A DNA stretch of 64,000 bases from Granulicella pectinivorans (GTDB lineage: Bacteria > Acidobacteriota > Terriglobia > Terriglobales > Acidobacteriaceae): contig NZ_FOZL01000002.1 of NCBI RefSeq assembly GCF_900114625.1, forward strand, positions 761,642 through 825,641. Direction: 5' to 3'. The notes under the pieces are model-generated. The model saw nothing but the letters and a program-made list of their open reading frames with translations, was not told the DNA's origin and did no database searches. Shown in pieces: positions 1 to 8,506 of this stretch. The position numbers and the translations under genes were made by a program. Position 1 is the first letter of the stretch, and every line of letters begins with the position of its first letter.

Positions 1-270
1 TGGGGGATGCTGGCGCACATCTATCCGGGCGGGAAGCTGATGCTGCAGCAAACACCCACCCAAAATGATCCAAACACCCGCTGGATCTTCTCGCATTTCA
101 CCGAGCAGCTTACCGTGCGCGCGCTGATGCTGAAGACCTTCCGCGAAAACTCGCGCGTAAGCAGCGAAGGCTACACGCCGGTCCCGGCAATGCCCTACCA
201 GGAGGCGATCAAGACGCTTCTGGCCACACCGCTTCCGAAGCCCGCGACTGTCGCCCTCAAACAGCAGTAG
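1..270 (+). CDS. C-terminal fragment of an unidentified protein
   Basis: The frame is open from the first base of the window, so the gene begins upstream; only about 89 residues are visible. The tail has a hydrophobic, beta-rich start (AHIYPGGKLML), a segment rich in aromatic and charged residues (RWIFSHFTEQLTVRALMLKT) and a short proline-containing end. I recognise no catalytic motif and cannot assign a family. A perfect hairpin follows 14 bases after the stop, so this is probably the last gene of its transcript. Confidence 0.6.
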   Translation, partial: WGMLAHIYPGGKLMLQQTPTQNDPNTRWIFSHFTEQLTVRALMLKTFRENSRVSSEGYTPVPAMPYQEAIKTLLATPLPKPATVALKQQ

Positions 271-284
271 GTGCAAAAAGAAGA

Positions 285-312
285 GCCCCCATCTCACGGC
301 TGAGATGGGGGC
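285..312. terminator. Hairpin between convergent genes
   Basis: An 11-bp stem (286-296 with 301-311, CCCCCATCTCA/TGAGATGGGGG) closed by a 4-base loop, extended by one more G-C pair. It lies between the end of the first gene and the end of menC, which converge on it. There is no run of T on either side, so it is either a bidirectional terminator of a T-less type or a member of the palindromic repeat family seen elsewhere in the window. Confidence 0.6.
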
Positions 313-327
313 CATTACGCCGCAACG

Positions 328-1458
328 CTAAACGGTAACCGCAGCCCTTGCGGAGATTGTCGCGCGGCGCACCGTCAGCTTTTCGATGCGGTCCGTGCGG
401 ACCGTGAACCCGGATCCTGCAGTCGTCGGCACCACGATCTCGCCCTGTTTCGATACCGTAACCTCCGGCTCGATGATGTCCTCTGCCCAATACCGCTTCG
501 AAGCCGAGACATCGCCGGGCAGCGAGAAGTTCGGCAGCGACGACAGCGCCACATTCGCCGCGCGCCCAATCCCCGTCTCCAGCATGCCCCCGCACCACAC
601 TGGAATCCCGCGTTCCTGTGCGGCATTATGCACCGCGATGGCTTCCGTGAAGCCACCCACGCGACCCACCTTGATGTTGATGATCCGGCAGGACTCCATG
701 TCGATCGCTGCCAGCGCATCGCGTCGATTGCGAATCGACTCGTCCAGGCAGATCGCCGTCTCGATGCGCTTCTGCAACATCGAGTGGAAGTAGAAATCGT
801 CGTACCAGAGCGGCTGCTCGATCATCAACAGTTTGAACTGATCCCACGCCGCGATCGCGTCGATATCCTTCAGCCGGTATACCGAGTTCGCATCGCACGA
901 AAGAAGGATGTCCGGCCAGCGCTTGCGCACCATGTCAAAGATCGAAACATCCCAGCCCGGCTTGCACTTCAGCTTGATGCGCTGGTAGCCCGCCTCAAGC
1001 TCGGTCTCGATCTTTTCCATCAACTTCTCGGGCGTCGGCTGAATCCCGATAGACACACCGCAGGGAATGATCTCGCGCGTGCCACCCAGCAGCTTGCCCA
1101 GAGGCACATCCTCCATCTGCGCCTCCAGATCCCACACCGCATTCTCGAACGCCGCCTTGGCCATCCTGTGCCCGCGCACCTGCTCCAGCAGCTTCGGCAC
1201 CGACCCGCCACCCTCGATCTCCACGCCCACCAGCCGCGGAGCCAGCTCGGTCTCCGCGATCAGCCACGCCGTGTCGATCATCTCGTCCGAGAAGTACGGA
1301 TGCTCCCCCGCCACGCACTCGCCCCAGGCCGTAAGCCCTTCGGCCTCGATCTCCACAAGCATGATGCGCCGGGCCGTCGTCAATCCGAAGCTCGTCTCAA
1401 ACGGGTGTGCGAGCGGCATGTTGATCTCGCGTAGATGGATGCGGTCAATCTTAAGCAT
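328..1458 (-). CDS. menC: o-Succinylbenzoate synthase / N-acylamino acid racemase-like enolase
   Basis: 376-residue member of the enolase superfamily, MenC type 2. The family dehydrates SHCHC to o-succinylbenzoate in menaquinone synthesis, and some members racemise N-succinyl amino acids. The catalytic set is visible: KxK at K162/K164, metal ligands D189, E214 and D239, and the second base K263 (NIKVGR). A TTG lies two codons upstream, but ATG 1458 is preferred because an AGGA ribosome site, overlapping the TAG of the upstream gene, sits 7 bases before it. It is last in an operon behind mazG and a COG3375-like acetyltransferase; the acetyltransferase/menC pairing suggests possible action on acylated amino acids. 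Which of the two activities dominates cannot be told from sequence. Confidence 0.85.
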   Translation of the reverse strand: MLKIDRIHLREINMPLAHPFETSFGLTTARRIMLVEIEAEGLTAWGECVAGEHPYFSDEMIDTAWLIAETELAPRLVGVEIEGGGSVPKLLEQVRGHRMAKAAFENAVWDLEAQMEDVPLGKLLGGTREIIPCGVSIGIQPTPEKLMEKIETELEAGYQRIKLKCKPGWDVSIFDMVRKRWPDILLSCDANSVYRLKDIDAIAAWDQFKLLMIEQPLWYDDFYFHSMLQKRIETAICLDESIRNRRDALAAIDMESCRIINIKVGRVGGFTEAIAVHNAAQERGIPVWCGGMLETGIGRAANVALSSLPNFSLPGDVSASKRYWAEDIIEPEVTVSKQGEIVVPTTAGSGFTVRTDRIEKLTVRRATISARAAVTV

Positions 1459-1467
1459 GAACAATTC

Positions 1468-2247
1468 CTAACGTGTCGTTGGTTTCAAATCCGGTACGGG
1501 GCCCAGCAGAAAGGCGCCATCGCCCTCCGCAGTGCGTTCATATCCAATCACAGCCAGCCCTTTGGCAAAGGCCGCTTCCAGCTCTTCCCGATTGTGTGTC
1601 TGTACCGCCAGGGCCTTCGCGCGCAAAACACCATCGGCCTTCCACTCCGGAATCTCGCGCGGCACAAACACACGCTCTTCCGCAGCCGGCGCGGGCAACG
1701 TACGTTCGGCCTCCAGCATACGCTCCACCCTATCCGAGCGCAGCCACCATTCCGCATACAACCGATCCGTCGGCAGTCCGCCCTGAAGAGGCGAAGAAGA
1801 AGACCCATAAAAATTCCGCGCATACCGCCGGCACACCGCACCCAGCCGCGCGATATTCAAATGCGCATTCTTGATCTCCAGCGGATCGAACGTCCACTCC
1901 ATCAGCTCGAACCCGCGCTCGATCGCATCGTCCCGCTGCGCCAGCTTCAGCTTCCGCCCAATCCCCAGGTTGCGATACGCCGGCAGCACGGCCAGCATAT
2001 GCGAGTGCAGGTACGGCACGCGGTCGCGATACCCCGACAACCCCATCGCAAAAGCAACGATCTCGCCCGTACGGTCGTCGATCCCGCCAAATACCGCCCC
2101 GCCGATCTTGTGCGCCAACAGGAACATTCGCTTCGGAATCAGATCCGCCGCGTCGTAGCTCCAGACCGCGGTCTGTAGTTCCACGCACCGCTCAAACTGC
2201 TCCAGCGTGGTCAGCTTCTCAATCCGTATCGTTACTGCTTCACTCAT
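1468..2247 (-). CDS. GNAT-superfamily acetyltransferase (COG3375-like)
   Basis: 259 residues. A GNAT core is visible: the beta4/motif A region HMLAVLPAYRNLGIGRKLK carries the acetyl-CoA pyrophosphate loop (RNLGIGRK), followed by a conserved WTFDPLEIKNAHLNIARLG stretch typical of the COG3375 predicted acetyltransferases often found beside menC-type enolases. ATG 2247 overlaps the mazG stop as ATGA, indicating translational coupling, so the longer in-frame start upstream is not preferred. The stop lies inside the ribosome site of menC. The acceptor substrate is unknown; pairing with an N-acylamino-acid racemase-like enolase suggests an amino acid (inference). Confidence 0.8.
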   Translation of the reverse strand: MSEAVTIRIEKLTTLEQFERCVELQTAVWSYDAADLIPKRMFLLAHKIGGAVFGGIDDRTGEIVAFAMGLSGYRDRVPYLHSHMLAVLPAYRNLGIGRKLKLAQRDDAIERGFELMEWTFDPLEIKNAHLNIARLGAVCRRYARNFYGSSSSPLQGGLPTDRLYAEWWLRSDRVERMLEAERTLPAPAAEERVFVPREIPEWKADGVLRAKALAVQTHNREELEAAFAKGLAVIGYERTAEGDGAFLLGPVPDLKPTTR

Positions 2248-3116
2248 GCCGTCTCCAACTTTGCCGCCCGCCATCGCTGATCGAGCTCTTCCGCACTCAT
2301 CCCCGCCAAAGCCTCACGGCCACCGGCCGCGGTCTCCATCGCATCGAACCTTCCGCGAAACTTCGCATTCGCCCGCCGCAGCGCTGTCTCCGGATCGAGC
2401 TTCATATGCCGCGCCAGGTTCACCGCCGTAAACAACAAATCCCCCAACTCATCTTCGACACGCCCCAAATCCGGGTGCCCCACATCCCGTCCTTGGGATG
2501 TGGGTGTCAACGCGCCGCGAATCTCCACCTCAAGCTCCGCAGTCTCTTCCCGCAGCTTCTCCACCAGCCCGGAAACATCCGGCCAATCGAACCCCACCTT
2601 GGCCGCCTTGGCCCCCAGCTTCCGCGCCTCGGTCATCGCCGGCATAGCCCGCGAAACGTCCCCCAGCAGTCCAGCCGCCGCAGTTCCAGCGAGCTTCTTC
2701 TCCTCAGCCTTCACCGCATCCCACGTCGTCTGCACCGCCGCCGGATCATCCGCCGTCCCATCCGCAAACACATGCGGATGCCTGCGAATCAGCTTCGCGG
2801 ACAAACCCGCTGCCACATCGGCCATCGAAAAATACCCAGCCTCGCTCGCCATCTGCGCATAAAAAAGCACCTGCAGCAGCATGTCGCCCAACTCATCCTT
2901 CAGCTCCGGCCACGCCCGCCGCTCAATCGCATCGAAGACCTCATAGGTTTCCTCCAGCGTGTTGTGCTTGATCGAATCAAACGTCTGCTCCCGGTCCCAG
3001 GGACAACCCTCGGATCCGCGCAGATGCGCCATGATAGCCGCGGCCTCGGCCACGCGGGCTCCGGTGTCGTTCATCGCGGGCAGATTCGGCAAAGCTGGCA
3101 GACCGTTCGCAGGCAT
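2244..3116 (-). CDS. mazG: Nucleoside triphosphate pyrophosphohydrolase MazG
   Basis: About 290 residues, against roughly 260 in typical MazG. The first MazG domain has GCPWDREQT and the metal-binding ExxE...ExxD helices LEETYEVFDAIE and LKDELGDMLLQVLF; the second has VEDELGDLLFTAVNLARH. MazG hydrolyses NTPs and modified nucleotides to monophosphates. Residues 205-213 lie in an added loop (TPTSQGRDVGHPD) encoded by a perfect 10-bp palindrome and absent from the core fold. The start is uncertain: ATG 3116 has a purine-rich GGAAGGG directly abutting it, and ATG 3074 also precedes the conserved region. It heads a three-gene coupled operon and diverges from the DUF3311 gene. Confidence 0.88.
   Translation of the reverse strand: MPANGLPALPNLPAMNDTGARVAEAAAIMAHLRGSEGCPWDREQTFDSIKHNTLEETYEVFDAIERRAWPELKDELGDMLLQVLFYAQMASEAGYFSMADVAAGLSAKLIRRHPHVFADGTADDPAAVQTTWDAVKAEEKKLAGTAAAGLLGDVSRAMPAMTEARKLGAKAAKVGFDWPDVSGLVEKLREETAELEVEIRGALTPTSQGRDVGHPDLGRVEDELGDLLFTAVNLARHMKLDPETALRRANAKFRGRFDAMETAAGGREALAGMSAEELDQRWRAAKLETA
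2479..2504. repeat. Palindromic element inside mazG
   Basis: A perfect 10-bp inverted repeat (CCCACATCCC/GGGATGTGGG) with a 6-base loop, read in frame as part of MazG. The same CCCACATC core recurs inside polA and downstream of the outer-membrane protein gene near 62.56 kb. It encodes the extra loop between two MazG helices, so it looks like a mobile palindrome tolerated in a surface loop. Confidence 0.75.
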
Positions 3117-3180
3117 CCCTTCCAGTTTACCGGAACCAAGAGGCCCAACCACACCCCGGAACCGTGATAGCATCGCCCCG

Positions 3181-3396
3181 ATGGCTCTCGAACCCAACCC
3201 GCAGCCCGCCCAATCGAAAGGCCGAGCCTACCGCTGGCTGCTGGTCCTGCCCTACCTCGGTCTCTGCTTCCCGGCGCTCTACGCCCGCGCCACACCGACT
3301 TTTTTTGGTTTTCCTTTCTTTTACTGGTACCAGTTCGCCTGGGTTCTACTGGCGTCGTTACTCATCTGGATCTGCTACCGCAAGCACGTCGACTAA
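3181..3396 (+). CDS. DUF3311 small membrane protein
   Basis: 71 residues with two hydrophobic helices: WLLVLPYLGLCFPALYA and a C-terminal FYWYQFAWVLLASLLIWICY. The order of the two helices around TPTFFGFPFFYWYQ matches DUF3311. That family is usually encoded immediately before a sodium:solute symporter and is thought to be its small accessory subunit. Here the next gene is an unrelated DUF1275 protein on the opposite strand, so no partner is adjacent. It is transcribed divergently from mazG, with about 64 bases between the two starts. Confidence 0.8.
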   Translation: MALEPNPQPAQSKGRAYRWLLVLPYLGLCFPALYARATPTFFGFPFFYWYQFAWVLLASLLIWICYRKHVD

Positions 3397-3486
3397 GACC
3401 GGCACAGACAAAGAAAAACCAATCGAACTACTGTGAATTCGTCAGTTAGCCGGTTGATTCGATCGATATCGGTGGCCCGGAAAGGT

Positions 3487-3504
3487 TCGCGGCACCCGCC
3501 GCGA
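3487..3504. terminator. Weak hairpin between convergent genes
   Basis: A 7-bp stem TCGCGGC/GCCGCGA with a 4-base loop lies between the DUF3311 gene and the DUF1275 gene. No T run follows on either strand. It could act as a weak bidirectional terminator. Confidence 0.35.
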
Positions 3505-3522
3505 GATGGAGCAAGACTCCGA

Positions 3523-4239
3523 CTACCCCTCCGCGTTCGCCGCTTCCATCGCCCTGCGGTGCCGCCATGCAATCCCCAGCGTAACCACCAAAGGCACCGC
3601 CACCACCCAAAGACTCCGATTCCCCCACCGCGGAGCCAGCCACGCGCCCAGCAAGGCTCCCACAAGAAAAGCCCCGCACACGAGAGTGAGTCCCCTGGCC
3701 ACGGCCCTCTGCTGTTCCTCCGGATCCGTCTTTTCCACCTCCGCAATCGCCGCGTGCTCCCGCGGAAACAGCAACAGGTACGCCGCCTCCGCCACCGACC
3801 GCAGGTTACCCGTCACAAACGCCGAGTTATATGCCATCCCATCGACCTTGCGAAACGTAGCCACCTGCAGCGACGCCGAAAACGCAATCACCACCGTCAC
3901 CATCACCGGCGAGACCCCTCGCGGCACAAACCCCAACCCCACCAGCGCTACAATCTGCAACGCAATCCCAAAGACCGCCGCACGCCGCGTGCGCAGAAAC
4001 ATCGAACCCGCAATCCCCAGGAAGAACGCCACCAGAAGAACCCCATGCCGCCCCACCTGCACCCAGTCCCGCCCCACCGCCGCGACCGCCATGAAGATCA
4101 CGTTCCCCGTCATCGCACACGCGAACACATGGTTCTGGTTGAGGAAAACAATCACGTCCAGCATCCCGCCCGTACCCGCCAGCAGACACGCGCCCACCAG
4201 CGAAGCCAGCGGATCCCGCAATGGAGTCGTATCGGTCAT
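3523..4239 (-). CDS. DUF1275 (YoaK-type) integral membrane protein
   Basis: 238 residues with about six hydrophobic segments. The N-terminus LVGACLLAGTGGMLDVIVFLNQNHVFACAMTGN contains the conserved G-x-D...F.AxMTGN motif of DUF1275, and VTGNLRSVAEA is the second half-motif. The family is an inner-membrane protein of unknown transport role. It stands alone, diverging from uvrC with about 30 bases between the starts. Confidence 0.85.
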   Translation of the reverse strand: MTDTTPLRDPLASLVGACLLAGTGGMLDVIVFLNQNHVFACAMTGNVIFMAVAAVGRDWVQVGRHGVLLVAFFLGIAGSMFLRTRRAAVFGIALQIVALVGLGFVPRGVSPVMVTVVIAFSASLQVATFRKVDGMAYNSAFVTGNLRSVAEAAYLLLFPREHAAIAEVEKTDPEEQQRAVARGLTLVCGAFLVGALLGAWLAPRWGNRSLWVVAVPLVVTLGIAWRHRRAMEAANAEG

Positions 4240-4269
4240 CGTCTCGCCAGACTAAACTAGAAGGTGCGC

Positions 4270-6237
4270 ATGGATCTCCTCGCCAAAATCCGCACCCTCC
4301 CCACCTCTCCCGGCTGCTACCTCTACAAGAACGCCGAGGGTGAGGTCATTTACGTCGGCAAGGCGAAGAACCTCCGTTCCCGCGTCCGCAGCTACTTTCT
4401 CGACGCCAACCAGATCAACAACCCTAAGACCGGCTCCCTCATGCGCGAGGCCGTCGACATTGAGTACATCACCGTCGACAACGAGCGCGAGGCACTCGCC
4501 CTTGAAAACAACCTCATCAAGCAGCGCAAGCCCCGCTTCAATATCCTGCTGCGCGACGACAAGACCTATCCCTACATCAAGCTCACCATGGGTGACCGCT
4601 ACCCCAAGGTCTTCGTTACCCGCAAGCTTCGCAAGGATAGCGGCCAGTACTTCGGCCCCTACTTTCCCGGCAACCTCGCGCACCGCCTGGTCGACCTCAT
4701 CCATCGGTCGTTTCTCATCCCAAGCTGCAAAGTAGACCTCAACCGCTACCACCCCCGCGCCTGCCTCCAGTACTACATCAAGCGCTGCCTTGGCCCGTGC
4801 GTCGAGGGCCTCACCACCCCCGAACTCTACAAGCAGACCGTGCGCGATGTGCAGCTCCTGCTCGACGGTAAGCCGCAGGAGCTCGAAGCTCGCATCACCG
4901 AACGCATGAACGACGCCGCCATGAACGAACAGTTCGAGCTCGCCGCGCGTCTCCGGGACCAACTGATCACGCTGAACCAGATGCAGGACAAGCAGCGCAT
5001 CGCCACCGCCGACAACGAAGACGCCGACGTCTTCGGCTTCCACTACGAACAGCAGATGCTCGCCGTCAACCTCTTCCACATGCGCGGAGGCAAGATCGTC
5101 GATCGCCGCGACTTCTTCTGGGAAGACCTTCCTGACCTGCTCATCGCCAACCTCAACGAAGACACCGACCCCGAACCAAACCCCGCCTTCACCGCACCCG
5201 CTATCAACGAGACCGAGCGCACCAGCGATCAGCCGGGCCATTTGACTACCGAATTCGACACCCCGGACGCTGTTGTTTTCTCCCCAGCGGCGTTCTTCTC
5301 CGCACTCTTGAAGCAGCTCTATCTCGATCAGTCTTATGTCCCAAAATCTGTCTACGTCCCCGTAGATTTTCCAGACCGTACGCTCCTCGCCGAGACCCTC
5401 AGCGAGCGCACCGGCCATCGCATCGAGATCGCCGCTCCACAACGAGGCGACAAACGCTCGCTCGTCGATCTCGTCTGCCAGAACGCGAAACAATCGTACG
5501 ATCAGCGCTTCCGTGTCCTCCAGCCCAACCAGAAGATGATTCAGGAGGCGCTCCAGGACGCACTCACGCTCGAAGAACTCCCAAAGCGCATCGAATGCTT
5601 CGACATCTCGCACATTCAGGGTGCCGAGACCGTCGCGTCCATGGTCGTCTGGGAAAACGGCGAGATGAAGAAGTCGGACTATCGCAAATACCAGATCAAA
5701 ACAGTATCCGGTGTAGATGACTTCGCCTCCATGCGCGAGGTGATTCAGCGCCGCTACAAAAAGCTTCTCGACGAAAAGAAGCCCTTCCCTTCGCTCATCC
5801 TCATCGACGGCGGCCTCGGTCAGTTGCATGCTGCCTACGCCGCGCTCGAAGAGATCGGCGTCACCCTGCAGCCCCTCGCCTCCATCGCGAAGCGCGAGGA
5901 GATCATCTACGTCCACGGCCAGGAGAGTGACCCCGTCGTCCTCGATCGCCGCTCCCCCGTCCTGCACCTCATGCAAAAGATCCGCGACGAGAGCCACCGC
6001 TTCGCCGTCACCTACCACCGCAAGCGCCGCCAGATGCGCGACCGCACTACCGAACTCGACGACATCCCAGGCGTAGGCCCCCGCACGCGCGAGCGGTTAG
6101 TGCAGCACTTCGGCTCCATTCGCGGCGTCAGCCAGGCCACTCACGATGCCCTCACCGCCGTAGTCAGCCCAGCGATAGCAACAAAAATCCGCGCCCACTT
6201 CGAACCCGAACCAGCCCTCCGCATACTGAATCAATAA
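4270..6237 (+). CDS. uvrC: Excinuclease ABC subunit C
   Basis: 655 residues. UvrC makes the dual incisions in nucleotide excision repair after loading by UvrA and UvrB. The GIY-YIG nuclease is at residues 13-90 (SPGCYLYK...IYVGKAKNLRSRV). A UvrB-binding UVR helix pair follows (MNDAAMNEQFELAARLRDQL). Next come the RNase H-like second nuclease (IECFDISHIQGAETVASMV and LILIDGGLGQL, with its acidic residues) and a C-terminal helix-hairpin-helix (DIPGVGPRTRERLVQHFGS). Start ATG 4270 has AAGG five bases upstream; a GTG two codons earlier is less likely. An acidic, proline-rich stretch of about 45 residues (near residues 300-345) precedes the RNase H-like part. Confidence 0.95.
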   Translation: MDLLAKIRTLPTSPGCYLYKNAEGEVIYVGKAKNLRSRVRSYFLDANQINNPKTGSLMREAVDIEYITVDNEREALALENNLIKQRKPRFNILLRDDKTYPYIKLTMGDRYPKVFVTRKLRKDSGQYFGPYFPGNLAHRLVDLIHRSFLIPSCKVDLNRYHPRACLQYYIKRCLGPCVEGLTTPELYKQTVRDVQLLLDGKPQELEARITERMNDAAMNEQFELAARLRDQLITLNQMQDKQRIATADNEDADVFGFHYEQQMLAVNLFHMRGGKIVDRRDFFWEDLPDLLIANLNEDTDPEPNPAFTAPAINETERTSDQPGHLTTEFDTPDAVVFSPAAFFSALLKQLYLDQSYVPKSVYVPVDFPDRTLLAETLSERTGHRIEIAAPQRGDKRSLVDLVCQNAKQSYDQRFRVLQPNQKMIQEALQDALTLEELPKRIECFDISHIQGAETVASMVVWENGEMKKSDYRKYQIKTVSGVDDFASMREVIQRRYKKLLDEKKPFPSLILIDGGLGQLHAAYAALEEIGVTLQPLASIAKREEIIYVHGQESDPVVLDRRSPVLHLMQKIRDESHRFAVTYHRKRRQMRDRTTELDDIPGVGPRTRERLVQHFGSIRGVSQATHDALTAVVSPAIATKIRAHFEPEPALRILNQ

Positions 6238-6512
6238 GCAACAAAATTAGTCACAAGATAAGATTGCCCTTCTTGATCTCCACAAGCCCTGGTCGCTGCC
6301 ACGGATTCCGCAATCCCGCAAAACTACATTGGTCTGCCGGAAAGCGACATCGTCTCGCACCGTTCCGCGACCTACAGGGACAATACGAAGCCATGGAGAT
6401 TTCACAGCTACAAGTCACCCGCCTTCAATTCTGCTCTCGTTTCCCGGAAGGCGTAACCGGCGTCTCATGGCATGAGTGGTTCGATGAGCCACCTGTCCTT
6501 TACACTCGCCTC
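6238..6512. other. Intergenic region between uvrC and the M20 peptidase
   Basis: 275 bases. The peptidase frame remains open through most of it, but the translated sequence has no family resemblance and the signal peptide begins only at 6513. I see no hairpin with a T run and no tRNA-like fold. It presumably carries the peptidase promoter. Confidence 0.4.
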
Positions 6513-7946
6513 ATGCCCGCGAACCGCATCGCCGCCGCCCTCCTGCCGCTCCTCCTCGCCGCATCCCTCGCGGCCCAGTCCCCCCTCCCTGCCACCGAGC
6601 GCCCCCTCGCCCGCGAACTCTTCCAGCAACTCGTCGAAATCAACACCACCGACTCCGTCGGCAACGTCTCCCTCGCCGCCGAGGCCGTGCAAAAGCGCCT
6701 CCTTGATGCTGGCTTCCCCGCCGCCGACCTCTTTGTCGGTGGCCCTAACGACCACAAGCGCAACCTCGTCGCCCGCTACCGCGGCACCCCCGGCAGCACC
6801 CTCAAGCCCATCCTCATCATCTGCCACATCGACGTCGTCGAGGCCAAACGCTCCGACTGGACCACCGACCCCTTCCAGTTCATCGAGAAAGACGGCTACT
6901 TCTACGGACGCGGCACCCAGGACATGAAGGACTCCGACGCGGCCGTCGTCGACGCCTTCATCCGCCTGCGCCGCGAACACTACACCCCCGACCGCGATAT
7001 CATCCTAGCCCTCACCGCAGACGAAGAGGGCGGCAAATCCAATGGTGTCGACTGGCTCCTGACCAACCACCGCGACCTCGTCGACGCGGCCTTCGCCCTC
7101 AATCCAGACTCCGGCGGCCCGGAGCTCGAAAAAGGCCGCGCCTTGAGCATGGGCGTCGAAGCGACCGAAAAACTCTACGCCGACTATGTCGTCTCCGCCA
7201 CCAATCCCGGTGGTCACTCCTCCCTGCCCCGCAAGGACAACGCCATCTACCACCTCGCCGAGGCCCTTATCCGCCTGGAGCACTCACCCTTCCCGCTCGA
7301 AACCAATGAGGTCACGCGCGCCTACTTCGCAGCATCCGCGCCTCTGCAAAAGGGCCAGACTTCGGCCGACCTCAAACTCGTCTCTGGTCCAACGCCCGAC
7401 CCAGCCGCGGCGGCGCGTCTGTCCGAAGACATTACCTATAACTCGCTCCTCCATACCACCTGCGTGGCCACGATGATCAACGGTGGCCACGCTCCAAACG
7501 CCCTTCCAGGAGCAGCCTCCGCCAACGTCAACTGCCGCATCTTTCCCGGCCACTCGCAGGAGGAGATCCGCCTCGAACTGGTCCGCATCTTCGCCGACCC
7601 ATCGCTCAAAGTCCAGTACAAGTCCGATGCGGGCGACCTCTCGGACCGGGGCTCCGACCGTAAGTCCATGGCACCCCCGGCACCGCTTCCCGAGGTCTTC
7701 GAACCCCTCACGAAGGTCACCCATGAACTCTGGCCGGGCATCCCCATCATCCCCCGCATGGAGACTGGCGCCAGCGACTCAATCTACACCATGAACGCCG
7801 GCATCCCGAGCTACGGCTTCAGCGGCATGGGCATCGACCGCGATGACGACCGGGCGCACGGCCGCGATGAACGCATCCGCGTCGAGGACTTCTACAAGGG
7901 CGTGGAGTTCGAGTATCTCTACCTCAAGGCGCTGACGACGAAGTAG
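6513..7946 (+). CDS. Secreted M20 family metallopeptidase
   Basis: 477 residues. A Sec signal peptide (MPANRIAAALLPLLLAASLAAQ) supports this start over longer in-frame ones. M20 di-zinc peptidase motifs follow: ICHIDVVEA (His ligand and Asp), YGRGTQDMKDSDA (bridging Asp), LTADEEGG (catalytic Glu and Glu ligand) and a C-terminal AHGRDERIRVEDFY with the His ligand. A dimerisation lid domain lies between (NPGGHSSLPRKDNAIYHLAEAL). The family removes residues from peptides or acylated amino acids; export suggests nutrient scavenging in the periplasm or outside. The exact substrate is unknown. Confidence 0.88.
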   Translation: MPANRIAAALLPLLLAASLAAQSPLPATERPLARELFQQLVEINTTDSVGNVSLAAEAVQKRLLDAGFPAADLFVGGPNDHKRNLVARYRGTPGSTLKPILIICHIDVVEAKRSDWTTDPFQFIEKDGYFYGRGTQDMKDSDAAVVDAFIRLRREHYTPDRDIILALTADEEGGKSNGVDWLLTNHRDLVDAAFALNPDSGGPELEKGRALSMGVEATEKLYADYVVSATNPGGHSSLPRKDNAIYHLAEALIRLEHSPFPLETNEVTRAYFAASAPLQKGQTSADLKLVSGPTPDPAAAARLSEDITYNSLLHTTCVATMINGGHAPNALPGAASANVNCRIFPGHSQEEIRLELVRIFADPSLKVQYKSDAGDLSDRGSDRKSMAPPAPLPEVFEPLTKVTHELWPGIPIIPRMETGASDSIYTMNAGIPSYGFSGMGIDRDDDRAHGRDERIRVEDFYKGVEFEYLYLKALTTK

Positions 7947-7960
7947 GACGAGCACCGCCG

Positions 7961-7988
7961 GAAGGGGCCGCGGAGCGCGGGCCCTTCC
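7961..7988. terminator. GC-rich hairpin after the M20 peptidase gene
   Basis: GAAGGG-CCGCG pairs with CGCGG-CCCTTC with one internal mismatch, between genes that converge (the peptidase and the MarR-like regulator). There is no T run, so the call rests on position and stem alone. Confidence 0.4.
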
Positions 7989-8015
7989 CGCGGTCGAAAA
8001 TAGAATTCCCGTCTG

Positions 8016-8417
8016 TCATTGACCCACCACCGCATCCAGAGCTCGCACAATCTCGGGCCCCACTCGCTTCAATTCCGCGACGTGCTCTTCGACGAGACGC
8101 ATCAACACCTCTCGCCCCTTGTCCGTCATCTCCACCACCGATCGCCGATGGTCCGACTCATCCGCCACCCGCCGCGCTACCCCAGCCTTCACCGCACGAT
8201 CGACCAGCTCCACGGCCGAGTTGTGCCGAAGCACCATCCGCTCCGCAATGTATGAGATGGTGGCCCGGGTCTCCGCCGCTCCGACGACCTGCAGCATCTG
8301 GTACTGCTGCCCCGATACGCCATCCACCTCCGAAGCAGCCTCGCTGAACCCGATAAATCTCCGCACCTGATACCGAAACTCAGCCAGATCCTTCAACCGC
8401 TGTGCCACATCGCTCAT
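8016..8417 (-). CDS. MarR-family transcriptional regulator
   Basis: 133 residues with the winged-helix plan of MarR: helices around SGQQYQMLQVVGA, a recognition segment TISYIAERMVLRHNSAVELVDRAVKAGVARR, and the wing DESDHRRSVVEMTDKGREVL with the conserved DxRxxxVxLTxxG pattern. ATG 8417 is preferred; the longer frame upstream has no start with a ribosome site. It is divergent from trpG, with about 90 bases between, so it may regulate itself, trpG or neither. The ligand is unknown. Confidence 0.8.
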   Translation of the reverse strand: MSDVAQRLKDLAEFRYQVRRFIGFSEAASEVDGVSGQQYQMLQVVGAAETRATISYIAERMVLRHNSAVELVDRAVKAGVARRVADESDHRRSVVEMTDKGREVLMRLVEEHVAELKRVGPEIVRALDAVVGQ

Positions 8418-8506
8418 ACCAGAATCATATCGGGTTGCGATACTTGCCCGCCCGTCTGCCCGCACGAGTTCTCGGACTCGGTGCGAGGGAGGCGTTACCA
8501 TAAAGT

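Noticed and set aside
4252..6018. 588-codon open frame antisense to uvrC
   Set aside because: Shadow of the uvrC codon pattern in GC-rich DNA; Val/Leu/Glu-rich with no family features, while the sense strand encodes a complete UvrC.
6264..6512. 83-codon N-terminal extension of the M20 peptidase
   Set aside because: It would bury the signal peptide and has no family resemblance.
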